NCBI GenBank assembly: GCA_021780495.1
Contig: JAJXYO010000062.1
Span: 118,302-182,301 of the forward strand
DNA length: 64,000 bases
Direction of reading: 5' to 3'
Origin: Deltaproteobacteria bacterium
GTDB taxonomy: Bacteria > Desulfobacterota > Desulfuromonadia > Geobacterales > Pseudopelobacteraceae
The notes beneath the pieces were generated by a model, which did no database searches, was not told where the DNA came from, and saw nothing but the letters and a program-made list of their open reading frames with translations. Made by a program: the position numbers and the translations under genes. This document shows, one piece after another, positions 41,106 through 50,469 of the stretch; positions within the stretch are counted from its first letter, which is position 1, and the number at the start of each line of letters is the position of its first letter.

Positions 41106-42851
41106 CTATTTATGCAGGATCCCGGATCTTCGCGCCGCATCGAGGTTTGTCCGGACAGAATCATAGCGCTGCCTTTGCTTGATAACCGGGAGCGAGAAAT
41201 CACCCAGAACCTGCCACGTATCCTTCAGGTATACCCAGGGCGCCAGGGCCGACAGAGTATAGCCAGCTTCGAGCTCGATCTTCTCTGACTGCATGTTACG
41301 TATAAACAGTCCTTTTTTATTGGCAAGCAGATCATGGCTGCCATTGAACGGCAATGCACCAGGATCGCTATACTCCCACGTGATAGCCTGCCGCTGAGAA
41401 CCGTCCGGGGAGCCGTGACACGAATCACATGAGCGACTCTTGCCCAGCTTGTGGGACATCTTGTCCATCTGGATCCAGAGCAGGGCCTTGTTATTCTCCG
41501 GCAATCCCCCGAAAAGCCCCACATATGCCCAGGCATCATCGGTGCGTTGCAAATCCGGCAGGTTGGCAGGAAATCTCCAATACAACCCGGGTTTGAAGGG
41601 TGAAACCTTTTGATTCATGACCGCCATGGGAAACGGCTTGACCGGGATCCAGCGGCCCTTCTGATCTTTGATCAGAATCGGTTCAGGCATATAGCCGTAA
41701 TAGGCCTTGAATTTAAAATATGGCGTAACGACACCTCCGACCTTGCCCGGCCCCCAATAGGTACCCTGATAGCCACCTACCATCTGAATATGGCAGGCCT
41801 CGCAGGAAAGGTTTTTGTGCAGAGATCTGCTGTGACTGGCAACGGCATCCGCATGGCAGCGTATGCACGAGTCCCGGGCCTGACGTTTGACCATACCGTG
41901 GCCAAGGGCAGGGTTTGTTTTTGTACTCTCGTGACAATCCAGACAGCCGACATGGGCTTTGAGGTGGACATCCGGCGCGCTCCCCTCAGGAAACGAGAAT
42001 GAGCCACCGAAATACCCGGCACCACGCCGACGGTCTTCGGGGCCGGCATGGCAGATTGAGGCCCGCCCATTGCCATAGCAGCTTTCTGCCGGTGGCGTTT
42101 TAACAAAGGTGTGAGCCCCCCTGGTTACATCGCTGTGACTACTCTTTTGGGGATTAAAATGACAATCCAGGCAACCCACGTGACAGGTATTGCACACCCG
42201 CTGATTGACCCGGCTAGCGGCCTGCGACATGAGTACCGCAGTATTGCTCTGCATGAGAGTGAAATTGCCTTCGAACCAGGGGCCACAGTTGTGCGGCCCA
42301 CGATTCTTTTGAGTCCACCCCTGGTACTGGCTCTGCTTGCCATTGGTCCCCATGGTGCTTCGTGAGAATTCTTCGAACTCCTGTGCGTGGCATTTACCAC
42401 AGGTTGTTTTCATGACGGTGAAATCCTGGGTCAGGGTATCCACGTTCTTATCGTGCCAGGAAATGGCGGCAACCGAGGCATCCCTGACCTGCTTGCCGTT
42501 GCGTTCAATCTGGGTGTAAATCCGGTCGGTCTGGTTTGTGCCGTACGCCAGCGGCAACGTGCGAGCCGACGTCATGGCCTTCAGCCCCTTTTTGGAAACA
42601 CGTATCAACCGTGCCAGGCCGCGATGAGCCAACTCACGGCTCTTTTCATCCGGGTTGCCCAAATGGCATTCGCTGCAGCTAGCCGGCATGCCGGTTTGCA
42701 TCGCCGTTTCCTGGGGGGTTACGGTAAATTGGGCGAACCCCAGCGTAGTCATGCGCTGCCGGCTGCCATGACACTCAATGCAACTGTTTGCCGCGTCCGC
42801 CACAGATACGCTACAAAGCACAAGGCACATGATAAAGGCTGCTCTGATCAT
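41106..42851 (-). CDS. nonahaem c-type cytochrome with an extra atypical C-x8-CH site
   Basis: About 581 residues with signal peptide (SVADAANS) and haem motifs CIECH, CSECH, CGKCH, CNTCH, CLDCH, CLDCH, CIRCH, CEACH and CDSCH. Between the fifth and sixth lies CYGNGRASICH, a CX8CH arrangement that could be a non-standard tenth site or merely chance. Monocistronic, with terminators on both sides. It is placed between the porin/Psr operon and the RND/rhodanese operon and may connect that respiratory chain to the periplasm or outside. Confidence 0.85.
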   Translation of the reverse strand: MIRAAFIMCLVLCSVSVADAANSCIECHGSRQRMTTLGFAQFTVTPQETAMQTGMPASCSECHLGNPDEKSRELAHRGLARLIRVSKKGLKAMTSARTLPLAYGTNQTDRIYTQIERNGKQVRDASVAAISWHDKNVDTLTQDFTVMKTTCGKCHAQEFEEFSRSTMGTNGKQSQYQGWTQKNRGPHNCGPWFEGNFTLMQSNTAVLMSQAASRVNQRVCNTCHVGCLDCHFNPQKSSHSDVTRGAHTFVKTPPAESCYGNGRASICHAGPEDRRRGAGYFGGSFSFPEGSAPDVHLKAHVGCLDCHESTKTNPALGHGMVKRQARDSCIRCHADAVASHSRSLHKNLSCEACHIQMVGGYQGTYWGPGKVGGVVTPYFKFKAYYGYMPEPILIKDQKGRWIPVKPFPMAVMNQKVSPFKPGLYWRFPANLPDLQRTDDAWAYVGLFGGLPENNKALLWIQMDKMSHKLGKSRSCDSCHGSPDGSQRQAITWEYSDPGALPFNGSHDLLANKKGLFIRNMQSEKIELEAGYTLSALAPWVYLKDTWQVLGDFSLPVIKQRQRYDSVRTNLDAARRSGILHK

Positions 42852-42898
42852 ACCCCCCCCTTTCGAATCGCCCGTTTGAGATAGTGTGAATGCTGAAA

Positions 42899-42939
42899 GA
42901 AAAACGCCACGGCATTGACTATGTTGTCATGCCGTGGCG
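42899..42939 (-). terminator. rho-independent terminator of the TolC-to-selenoprotein operon
   Basis: Minus strand CGCCACGGCA, 15-nt loop, TGCCGTGGCG, then TTTTTCTTT. It lies just after the second TGA (42944-42946), so it supports the extended reading of the small selenoprotein gene: the first TGA is 76 nt before it. Confidence 0.85.
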
Positions 42940-42943
42940 CGTT

Positions 42944-43105
42944 TCAATCGGTTGTGTCTTTTTCCTTTTTTGTGCTCTTGGCGCCCCGGTCCCCGAGGTC
43001 ACATGAGTCGGACATTCAGGTTGATATTCCCAGTCTGGGCAGAATCACCTTCTGAAGCAAGATCCAGACAGCAATAACAGCGGCAAGGATAATAAAATCT
43101 TTCAT
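42944..43105 (-). CDS. putative small membrane selenoprotein (UGA = Sec30)
   Basis: ATG at 43105 with CGAGGTG upstream, 20 nt after the ArsR stop. Residues 4-22 form one membrane helix (FIILAAVIAVWILLQKVIL). The frame meets TGA at 43016-43018, directly after LPRLGIST, and then continues U-MSDSC-DLGDRG and a Lys-rich tail to a second TGA, giving 53 residues. A Cys five positions after the Sec would allow a selenenylsulfide. A GC-rich hairpin with a GGA loop lies about 23 nt past the UGA, where a bacterial SECIS belongs. If UGA is a stop, the product is a 29-residue peptide. Context (rhodanese, ArsR, DUF2892) suggests thiol or persulfide redox work at the membrane. Confidence 0.65.
42984..42998 (-). 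promoter_or_regulatory. putative bacterial SECIS hairpin of the small selenoprotein
   Basis: Minus strand CCTCGG-GGA-CCGGGG: six pairs including one T-G wobble, apical loop GGA. It starts 17 nt after the in-frame TGA. Guanines in the loop and the distance fit known bacterial SECIS rules. Confidence 0.6.
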
Positions 43106-43125
43106 GTACGCACCTCGGTATCAAG

Positions 43126-43392
43126 TCAATTTTGTTCAATAAAATCAATGATCACTTTTGCAAGAGGGTCGGTGACGGTGTAGTGCATTTCAACACCGTG
43201 ACGTCTGCCCTCAATTATGCCGCTGGTTCTCAACATTGCAAGATGCTGGGATATCACTGCTTGCGGCAAACCGAGACAACCCCAGATGTCCTTGACACAT
43301 TGCGGCTCTTTAGCCAATCCGACGACAATCTTGAGACGCAAGGGATGGCCGAGAGCCTTAAGGACCTTAACGGTTGTATCGTATGAATTCAT
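43126..43392 (-). CDS. ArsR-family transcriptional regulator
   Basis: About 88 residues, winged helix: LKALGHPLRLKIVVGLAKEPQCVKDIWGCLGLPQAVISQHLAMLRTSGII, then the wing GRRHGVEMHYTV. Two Cys in the alpha-3 region (QCVKDIWGC) could sense metals, arsenite or persulfide. It ends the regulatory part of the efflux/rhodanese operon and probably represses that operon's promoter near 50200. Confidence 0.87.
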   Translation of the reverse strand: MNSYDTTVKVLKALGHPLRLKIVVGLAKEPQCVKDIWGCLGLPQAVISQHLAMLRTSGIIEGRRHGVEMHYTVTDPLAKVIIDFIEQN

Positions 43393-43394
43393 GC

Positions 43395-43769
43395 CTACCT
43401 CACAATCTTGTAACCGTTGCGATACCAGCCGACAATGCCGCCAGTCATGTTATAAACATCTTTGTAACCGCTCTGCGACAGATACTCTGCCACCGGTTTC
43501 GAACGTGAACCAACGGCACAGTAGACAAGAATGGTTTTGTTTTTCGGCACTTCCCGTATGCGCCGTTCAAACTCGTTGATAGGGATCAGGACGGCGCCGG
43601 GGAGCCTGGCCTGACTGCTTTCCTGAGGCGTGCGAACATCGAGCAGGAAAACATGTTTGTTCTTGTCCAGCAATGCCTTGGCCTCACGAGGCGAAATATC
43701 CTTCGCGGACGCAAAAGCAATTGACCATGCCATGCAGACAATGAGTACAGCCACTACCAATCTCTTCAT
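43395..43769 (-). CDS. periplasmic single-domain rhodanese
   Basis: About 124 residues with a signal peptide (SIAFASAKD) and one rhodanese domain; active loop YCAVGSRS with catalytic Cys and the CXXGXR pattern of thiosulfate or polysulfide sulfurtransferases. It lies 2 nt before the ArsR gene and 19 nt after the DUF2892 gene. Confidence 0.9.
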   Translation of the reverse strand: MKRLVVAVLIVCMAWSIAFASAKDISPREAKALLDKNKHVFLLDVRTPQESSQARLPGAVLIPINEFERRIREVPKNKTILVYCAVGSRSKPVAEYLSQSGYKDVYNMTGGIVGWYRNGYKIVR

Positions 43770-43788
43770 CCTTACGTATCTCCTTTTG

Positions 43789-44013
43789 TCATCTATTGCA
43801 CGAACTGGCCGGAAAACGCGGCACGCCCATTTTCGCCAGGATGTTGAACAGCGGGCAGAACTGGGTAAAACCGGACTGGAACAGGTTCAAGCCCACAAAG
43901 CCGGTGAACCAAAGCCAGTAGGGGCTGTAAAAATGGGACAACAGTAGCGATATGACAATAAATGTTCCCGCTACAATTCTGACAATCCGCTCGATGTAGA
44001 ACTCTTCTTTCAT
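43789..44013 (-). CDS. DUF2892 (YgaP-type) membrane protein
   Basis: About 74 residues from ATG 44013 ([16 protein letters not shown]). The pattern ER-x-VR-x-AG, two membrane helices and CPLFNILAK match the inner-membrane domain that is fused to rhodanese in YgaP. Here the rhodanese partner is encoded separately by the next gene. The frame open to 44055 lacks a suitable start signal. Confidence 0.85.
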   Translation of the reverse strand: MKEEFYIERIVRIVAGTFIVISLLLSHFYSPYWLWFTGFVGLNLFQSGFTQFCPLFNILAKMGVPRFPASSCNR

Positions 44014-44029
44014 GGAATCCCCCGTGATG

Positions 44030-44458
44030 TTATTTCCTTGCCAGTATCTCGGCAATTTTGCCAGCCACCTCGCCTGTCAGGACCGGACAGGCGCCCTTGT
44101 GGGTCTGCCGGATGGTCTTACAACAGGTTACCCCGTACTTCTCCCTGAACCAGGTATGCAGTTCCTTGGTCACATGGGCCGTGGCCTTTTTATCATGCAG
44201 CGCCAGCCCGATTGCAACCGTGCCTCCCGACACCGCGCCGCAGATGCAGCCCGCGCCTGAACCGCCGCCGAAGCCGGAGACGGATGCCACCAGCGACTCC
44301 GGCATGTCAGGCGTAAAATGCCTGCGGATAGCCTCCATTACTGCCTCGGCACAGTGATGCGAACCAGAGCGGTAAAGCGCTTCCGCCTCCAATTGACACT
44401 GTTCCGCCAGCTCGATTCCTTCCAACGATGGATGTGCTTTTTTTGACCAGAACATCAA
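44030..44458 (-). CDS. C_GCAxxG_C_C family redox-type protein
   Basis: About 142 residues with the family cysteines: [30 protein letters not shown] and GACPVLTG. These proteins have conserved Cys residues and often occur with redox or metal genes; their biochemical role is unsettled. The gene overlaps the RND transporter's stop by 4 nt. Confidence 0.85.
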   Translation of the reverse strand: MMFWSKKAHPSLEGIELAEQCQLEAEALYRSGSHHCAEAVMEAIRRHFTPDMPESLVASVSGFGGGSGAGCICGAVSGGTVAIGLALHDKKATAHVTKELHTWFREKYGVTCCKTIRQTHKGACPVLTGEVAGKIAEILARK

Positions 44459-47400
44459 ACAATCTCCTTTTTTTCACCTGCATGATGGTGTTCTTTCCAG
44501 TTCTGCACCAGATAATACAAGATGGGTATGGTTACTCGCGAAAGAGTGGTAGAAGCGATCTCCCCGAACATCATGGCAATGGCCAGCCCCTGGAAGATCG
44601 GGTCGAAGATAATCACGAAACTGCCCACGACTACCGCCGCCGCGGTCAACAGCATGGGACGGAAGCGTACGGCCCCGGCCTCGATGATGGCCTCATCCAG
44701 TGCCATGCCCTCGCGGCGTTTCATCTCGGCGAAGTCGATCAGGATGATCGAGTTACGCACGATAATACCGGCCAGGGCAATGAAGCCGATCATGGAGGTA
44801 GCGGTAAAGAATGCCCCGAACAGGGCGTGCCCCGGCAAAATACCGATCAGGGTCAGCGGGATGGGCGCCATGATGACCAGCGGCGTTGTGAAGTCTTTGA
44901 ACCAGGCCACCACCAGGATGTAGATCAGCACCATGACCGCGCCAAAGGCGATGCCCAGGTCACGGAAGACCTCATAGGTAATATGCCATTCGCCGTCCCA
45001 CTTCATCCCCATGTGTTCTTCGCTCCAGGGCTGCCGGGAAGCCAGTATCTCGATCTTCTTGCCGTCAAAGGTCGGCAGGGCGGCGATCTCTTTCTGCATC
45101 TTGAGGATGGCATAGACCGGCGCTTCGATTCTACCGGCCACATCACCGATCACGTAGATCACGTTCTTCAGGTTTTTGCGGTAGAGGGTCTTGGCCTCGT
45201 TGCCCGTTGAAACGCGCACCAGTTGGGAGAGCGGCACGCTCCCCTTCTGGCCGGTGCAATAGATCGCGGAGAGATCAGCTACAGAGCTCCGTTGTCCTGC
45301 TGGAAGACGGAGATTGATATAGACCGGCTCCTTTTCTTTGGGCAGGTGCAGCATGCCGACATTCTGCCCCCCCAGGGCAATGGCCAGGGTCCGGGCGACA
45401 TCCTCTACGGCAATCCCGGAGAGGGCTGCTTTTTCGCTGTCCACGGCAAAGGTCACTTTGCGCTGGTCATCTTCGCGGTACATATCCACATCTACCACGC
45501 CAGCCGTTCTGGCGAAGATATCCCTGACCTTGCGCGCAATGTCGGCGCGGTCGGCGTCATCCGGACCATAGATCTCGGCCACCAGCGTGGCCAGTACCGG
45601 CGGACCGGGGGGAATTTCGGCCACCTTGACCCGCGCGCCATACTTGTCGGCTATGGCCTTGACCAGCGGCCGGATGCGTTTGGCGATGGCATGGGACTGA
45701 TCCTGGCGTTCATCCTTGGGCAACAGATTGACCTGGATGTCGGCCAGATTAGAGCCCTTGCGCAGGTAGTAATGCCGCACCAGGCCATTGAAATTGAAAG
45801 GGGCGCTGGTGCCGATATACAGCTGGAAATCGGTCACCTCCGGTACGGTGCGCAGGGCGTCGCCCATCTCACGGGTGATGCGGGCGGTCTGCTCCAGCGG
45901 CGTGCCATCCGGCGCATCGATGATCACCTGCAGCTCGTTCTTGTTATCGAACGGCAGCATCTTGACGGTGACCGCTTTAAAGTAGATCAGCGAACAGGAG
46001 AGCAGCAGCAGGACCACTACCGTGGTCAGGAAACCGTAACGCAGACCCTTCTCGTGGATCAGACGCCCCATCCAGTGACGGTAAAAGGCCGTAAGCCTCG
46101 ATTCCTGCGGCGGCTCGCTTGAGCCGTGATGGGAGCCGCCTTTCATGAAACGGAAGGCGAAGTAGGGGGTAACGATGAAGGCGATCAGCATGGAAAAGAG
46201 CATGGCCATGCTGGCTCCGACCGGGATCGGGCGCATGTAGGGGCCCATCAGGCCGCCCACGAAGCCCATGGGCAGGATCGAAGCGATGACGGCAAAGGTA
46301 GCCAGAATCGTGGGGTTGCCGATCTCGTCCACCGCCTTGATGGCCGCTTCCAGCGGTTCCATGATGGTGGTGGTGAAGTAGCGATGAATATTCTCGACTA
46401 CCACAATGGCATCGTCCACCAGGATGCCGATCGAGAAGATCAGGGCGAAGAGGGTGATGCGGTTGAGGGTGTAGCCGATCAGGTAGAAGATCAGCATGGT
46501 CAACGCCAGGGTGACCGGGATGGCGATAGCGGCGACCGCTCCGGCACGCCACCCCATGAAGAGCGCGATCAGGATCGTGACGGAGATGGCCGCCAGGAAC
46601 ATGTGGAACAGCAGCTCGTTGTTCTTCTCCTTGGCCGTTTCACCATAGTTGCGGGTGATCGTGACCTGTACGTCAGAGGGGATGATCGTACCTTTGAGAG
46701 ATTCGACCCTCCTGACCAGATCCTCTGCCACCCAGGTGGCGTTGGCGCCCTTGCGCTTGGCCACGGAGATCGTCACGGCGGCGTAGTCATGGGCGGCACG
46801 GCCGGATAGTCCCTTGGCATGCGCAGCCGGCCCCAGACCCATGAAGACGTAATCGTCCGGCTCCTGCACTCCGTCCTGGACGGAAGCAACATCGGACAGA
46901 TAGACCGGTTTACCGTTATAAACCCCGACAACCAGCCGTTTGACCGCATCGGCACCATCAAGGAAGCCACCGGTTTCTACGATCGTATCCCTGTTCGAGC
47001 CGGAAAACGAACCGGACGGCAGAGCGGCGTTACCCTTCTGCAGTGCGCCTGCCACCTGCAGGGGCGACAGGCCGTAGTCGGCCAGACGCGGCGCGTCCAG
47101 CGTGACCCGCAGCTGACGAGAGAGTCCGCCCTTGATCTCGACCGCAGCGCTGTTCTCACTCTTCTTCAGTTTATCGGCCACTTCCCGGGCCAGAGTCCGC
47201 AGGGTGCCGGAGTCGTAGCGATCCGACCAGAGCGTCAGGGCCAAGATCGGCACGTCGTCGATGGATTTCGGCACCACCAGTGGCTCGCCGGCTCCCGGCG
47301 GCAGCAGGCCGCGGTTGCTCATGACCTTGTTGTACAGTTTGACCAGCGACTCCTCCATCGACTGACCCACCAGGAAGCGCACGGTGATGATCCCCATGCC

Positions 47401-47676
47401 GGGCCTGCTCATGGAGTAGATATATTCAACCCCCTTGATCTCCCACAGCTTGGACTCGAAGGGCTTGACCACCCGTTCCTGCACCTCCTGCGGCGATGAT
47501 CCGGGCAGCGGAAGATAAATGTCCACCATGGGAACCACGATCTGCGGTTCCTCCTCACGAGGGGTCATCTTGATAGCAAAGAGACCCAACAGTAGCGAGG
47601 CGCCTACGATCAGCGGGGTCAGCTTTGAATTGATAAAAGCGCGGGCAATTTTTCCTGCGAAGCCGAGGTTGGTCAT
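44455..47676 (-). CDS. RND efflux transporter permease
   Basis: About 1073 residues with twelve membrane helices and two large periplasmic loops. In helix 4 the motif [18 protein letters not shown] carries the Asp pair of the proton relay typical of the HAE/hydrophobe type rather than the classical heavy-metal type. TolC and adaptor genes lie directly upstream with 4-nt overlap or 3-nt gaps. The substrate is unknown; the rhodanese/ArsR/DUF2892 company suggests toxic sulfur, selenium or arsenic compounds. Confidence 0.92.
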   Translation of the reverse strand: MTNLGFAGKIARAFINSKLTPLIVGASLLLGLFAIKMTPREEEPQIVVPMVDIYLPLPGSSPQEVQERVVKPFESKLWEIKGVEYIYSMSRPGMGIITVRFLVGQSMEESLVKLYNKVMSNRGLLPPGAGEPLVVPKSIDDVPILALTLWSDRYDSGTLRTLAREVADKLKKSENSAAVEIKGGLSRQLRVTLDAPRLADYGLSPLQVAGALQKGNAALPSGSFSGSNRDTIVETGGFLDGADAVKRLVVGVYNGKPVYLSDVASVQDGVQEPDDYVFMGLGPAAHAKGLSGRAAHDYAAVTISVAKRKGANATWVAEDLVRRVESLKGTIIPSDVQVTITRNYGETAKEKNNELLFHMFLAAISVTILIALFMGWRAGAVAAIAIPVTLALTMLIFYLIGYTLNRITLFALIFSIGILVDDAIVVVENIHRYFTTTIMEPLEAAIKAVDEIGNPTILATFAVIASILPMGFVGGLMGPYMRPIPVGASMAMLFSMLIAFIVTPYFAFRFMKGGSHHGSSEPPQESRLTAFYRHWMGRLIHEKGLRYGFLTTVVVLLLLSCSLIYFKAVTVKMLPFDNKNELQVIIDAPDGTPLEQTARITREMGDALRTVPEVTDFQLYIGTSAPFNFNGLVRHYYLRKGSNLADIQVNLLPKDERQDQSHAIAKRIRPLVKAIADKYGARVKVAEIPPGPPVLATLVAEIYGPDDADRADIARKVRDIFARTAGVVDVDMYREDDQRKVTFAVDSEKAALSGIAVEDVARTLAIALGGQNVGMLHLPKEKEPVYINLRLPAGQRSSVADLSAIYCTGQKGSVPLSQLVRVSTGNEAKTLYRKNLKNVIYVIGDVAGRIEAPVYAILKMQKEIAALPTFDGKKIEILASRQPWSEEHMGMKWDGEWHITYEVFRDLGIAFGAVMVLIYILVVAWFKDFTTPLVIMAPIPLTLIGILPGHALFGAFFTATSMIGFIALAGIIVRNSIILIDFAEMKRREGMALDEAIIEAGAVRFRPMLLTAAAVVVGSFVIIFDPIFQGLAIAMMFGEIASTTLSRVTIPILYYLVQNWKEHHHAGEKKEIV

Positions 47677-47679
47677 GAC

Positions 47680-48825
47680 TTATTCCACCTTTGATCCTTC
47701 GCTGACTTTTTCTACACCAGCGACCGCAATCCGCTCACCATCGGACAAGCCGGAAAGAACCTCCACGTTGTCGCCAAAGGTTTTGCCGACCTTCACCAAG
47801 CGCATGCGGGCAAGAGCGTTTTTATCGACAACCCAGACCGATGTCAGCGCACCCTGCTCAACAATAGCCTTCCTGGGGACCAGCAGGCCGTTGATCTTTG
47901 TTCCCAGGCTGATGGCGCCCCGGCCGAACATGCCTGATTTAAGTCCCTTCTGTCCCAGCGCAACCTTGGCGATGAAGGTGCGACTGGCCGGATCTGCGGC
48001 GGGAACGATCTCGGAAATTCTTGCATTGAAGGCAGTTTTCATGGCGTCAAGCGTCACCTGGACAGCGGTGCCGGGCTTCACGATCGGCGCTATCGATTCC
48101 GGCACCGACAGTTCAAGCTGGTAACTGCCCTCGTCCTCAATGGTCATCAACGGCTGGGCCGGAAACACCGTAGCTCCCAGATCAGCCTGCTTGCTGGTTA
48201 TGATGCCTGAAATGGGGGCAAGAATCCGGGTATATCCCGATATGGCCGAGGCAGCCCGTGATCCACTCTGGGTCTGTTTGAGACGTGCCTCGGCACGTGC
48301 CACCCCCTGGGATGCCAGATCACGTTCCGTCTGTTTGACATCAAATTCCTGGCGGCTGATGGCCTGCTCCTTGAACAGATTCTGATAGCGTGCGAAGGTT
48401 GTGTCCGCCATTTTTTTTCGGGAGCGAGCTTCTTCAAGTCCGCGTTGCGCTTCGTCGACGCCGGAAACGGCAACGGCTGCGTTAGCCTGATTCTCCTGAG
48501 CATCCAGTTGAACCAGCAGCTGTCCCTTGCGAACCCGATCCCCTTCACGCACCTTGAGGACACTGATGGTGCCGGGTATGCGGGCGGAGACGACGGCACT
48601 GGTACGGGCCCGGACGGTACCGACCATCTCCATTGTTTCCGGCAGGGTGGTGGTGGTTACCGTTTCCAGCAGCACGCCCTTGATGACCGGGGCTGGCGTA
48701 TCGGCTTTCTTTTCGCTGTCGCCATGATTTCCGCTACACCCAGCCAACGTACATACAACCATGATGCCGGTGATGACCCAGCCAAGCCCGCCTACCGGTT
48801 TGAAGACCTCTCCTGCATATGTCAT
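47680..48825 (-). CDS. RND periplasmic adaptor (membrane fusion protein)
   Basis: About 381 residues: lipoprotein signal with TLAGC, a lipoyl-like half (VSARIPGTISVLKVREGDRVRKGQLLVQLD), a coiled-coil hairpin (residues about 100-170), second lipoyl half (ILAPISGIITSKQADLG) and beta-barrel domain. It bridges the RND pump and TolC. It begins 4 nt inside the TolC gene end and stops 3 nt before the pump. Confidence 0.92.
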   Translation of the reverse strand: MTYAGEVFKPVGGLGWVITGIMVVCTLAGCSGNHGDSEKKADTPAPVIKGVLLETVTTTTLPETMEMVGTVRARTSAVVSARIPGTISVLKVREGDRVRKGQLLVQLDAQENQANAAVAVSGVDEAQRGLEEARSRKKMADTTFARYQNLFKEQAISRQEFDVKQTERDLASQGVARAEARLKQTQSGSRAASAISGYTRILAPISGIITSKQADLGATVFPAQPLMTIEDEGSYQLELSVPESIAPIVKPGTAVQVTLDAMKTAFNARISEIVPAADPASRTFIAKVALGQKGLKSGMFGRGAISLGTKINGLLVPRKAIVEQGALTSVWVVDKNALARMRLVKVGKTFGDNVEVLSGLSDGERIAVAGVEKVSEGSKVE

Positions 48826-50162
48826 TTGGTCATCTCCTTAAGAAAAGTTCCTGCAGTATAATAGACATACCCACGCGCCAGAGCAAAATCAGCTTCCGAA
48901 TCAACGAGATCAGCCCTGGCCTGGTTCAAAGCGGTCTGGGCATCGAGAAGCTCGACCATGGTCGCCAGGGAATTCTCGAAACGTTTGTCCAAAAGGCGTA
49001 CCGTCTCCTCGGCATCTTTCAGGGAGTTACGGGCAACTTCGAAGCGCTGGCCCATTTCCTCGCTGCGCAGGTAACTCTCCCTGACCCGCAGATCCGATTC
49101 ACGGGATGTATCTTCAAGCATCTCCGCTGCGGCAGATCTCTCCGCTACAGCCTTGTCCCGATCATGACAGCGACGGAATCCGTCAAACACCTGCCAGGTG
49201 AGAGCAACCCCGGCATTCCAGGAATCATTGTCACTCTTGAAGGGGGTATCCCGGGAATTCAGCTGGTAGGAAGCAAAGGCGCCAAGAGATGGCAGATAAC
49301 CGCTGCGGGCCAGCCGTACAGCGGCATCCGCCTTTTCATAGCCGGTCTTCGCCAGCTTCAGTTCAGTTCTGTTGTCGAGAGATGAGGCGATCAGTTCATC
49401 GGGGGTTTGCGGCAGTGGCAGAGCAGCCAGCTGAGTTTCCGTAATCTCGATGCTGTCATTTTTCTTGAGACCTATGGCATTGGCCAGTTCCATCCTGGCA
49501 ATGGCAAAGTTGTTCCGGGCGCTGATGAGCTGCTGTTCGTTCACGGAAAGGTGCGTGCGCGCGCGCAACTCATCGGAGCGCAAACCGACCCCGGCCTGAT
49601 TGCGTACACCCGCAAGCCGCAGATGCTCCCGCGCCTCGTTGCCGGCCTGTTCAACGGCTCTCAGGCGCGCCTGGGCCTTCTGAATAGCGAGATACAACCT
49701 GAAAACCCTGAACGCGGTCTCGCGTTTTGAACTGTTGAAGCGGGTGTCCTGTATCTCTGACTCCTTAACGGCCATCTCTCTCGCCGGAGAAATTGAAGGA
49801 TCGTAGATCGGAAGCCTGGCCGTGAGGGCGGTCTTGAAATCGTGCTGCGTAGCGGGGTTATTGAGGTTATTGATCAGAAAATCGTTCTGCGTAAAGCGCC
49901 CTTCATCAAGTTTCATCATGAAGGTTTGCGTCGGAGAGTTAGATATGTTAAAGCTCTCTTCAAAGGAGACAGACGGATAGTAACGGGATGTCACCATGGC
50001 AACCCCCTGCCGGGCAGCATCGGACGTGAATCCGGCCGCCCGGACCCGATTGTTTTTTTCAACGCCCATCCTGATGGCATCCTTGAGGCCCAGCTGGTAA
50101 GTCTCCGCCCGGGCTGTGCCACAACAGATGCAAACCACACATAATGCCACTAGCATTCTCAT
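48822..50162 (-). CDS. TolC-family outer-membrane efflux protein
   Basis: About 446 residues with signal peptide (CCGTARAE) and the two repeated OEP domains rich in long helices (FRVFRLYLAIQKAQARLRAVEQ and ENSLATMVELLDAQTALNQARADLVDSE). It forms the exit duct of the tripartite pump. AGGGGAGC precedes ATG 50162. First gene of the eight-gene operon. Confidence 0.9.
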   Translation of the reverse strand: MRMLVALCVVCICCGTARAETYQLGLKDAIRMGVEKNNRVRAAGFTSDAARQGVAMVTSRYYPSVSFEESFNISNSPTQTFMMKLDEGRFTQNDFLINNLNNPATQHDFKTALTARLPIYDPSISPAREMAVKESEIQDTRFNSSKRETAFRVFRLYLAIQKAQARLRAVEQAGNEAREHLRLAGVRNQAGVGLRSDELRARTHLSVNEQQLISARNNFAIARMELANAIGLKKNDSIEITETQLAALPLPQTPDELIASSLDNRTELKLAKTGYEKADAAVRLARSGYLPSLGAFASYQLNSRDTPFKSDNDSWNAGVALTWQVFDGFRRCHDRDKAVAERSAAAEMLEDTSRESDLRVRESYLRSEEMGQRFEVARNSLKDAEETVRLLDKRFENSLATMVELLDAQTALNQARADLVDSEADFALARGYVYYTAGTFLKEMTK

Positions 50163-50193
50163 AATCTAAGCTCCCCTGAATAATATATTCAAA

Positions 50194-50221
50194 ATAATAT
50201 ATACAAAATACAATATGTCAA
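50194..50221 (-). promoter_or_regulatory. promoter of the efflux/rhodanese/selenoprotein operon
   Basis: Minus strand TTGACA, 16-nt spacer, TATTAT. An imperfect AT-rich inverted repeat (ATATAT-TATTTTGA-ATATAT) overlaps the -10 region and its downstream side, a plausible operator for the operon's own ArsR protein. Confidence 0.55.
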
Positions 50222-50317
50222 TAAAAAACTGACGATTCATAGCACAGCTGCAAAGGCAGATGCCGTGATTACGATGCTCGCACGGCCGTTCCAGGCCCAG
50301 CACAGGTAAGCGCTGCG

Positions 50318-50360
50318 TCACTATCGGCGTTACTATCGGCGTTACAATTGTCCGGACAAT
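50318..50360. promoter_or_regulatory. tandem 12-bp repeat and 14-bp palindrome upstream of the methyltransferase gene
   Basis: Two copies of ACTATCGGCGTT in tandem, then the perfect palindrome ATTGTCCGGACAAT at 50347-50360. Together they lie about 110-150 nt before the plus-strand gene at 50470. The rest of 50222-50469 holds no gene. Possibly an operator; no regulator can be named. Confidence 0.4.
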
Positions 50361-50469
50361 AAACACCCCCTTGCATTGATATTGCTAAACCATTCATAGG
50401 CTTGATAGTATTATATGCCATTAACGCAAATATCATAGTTTCGCCAGGAAACTCTGGTTCGGAGGCAGC

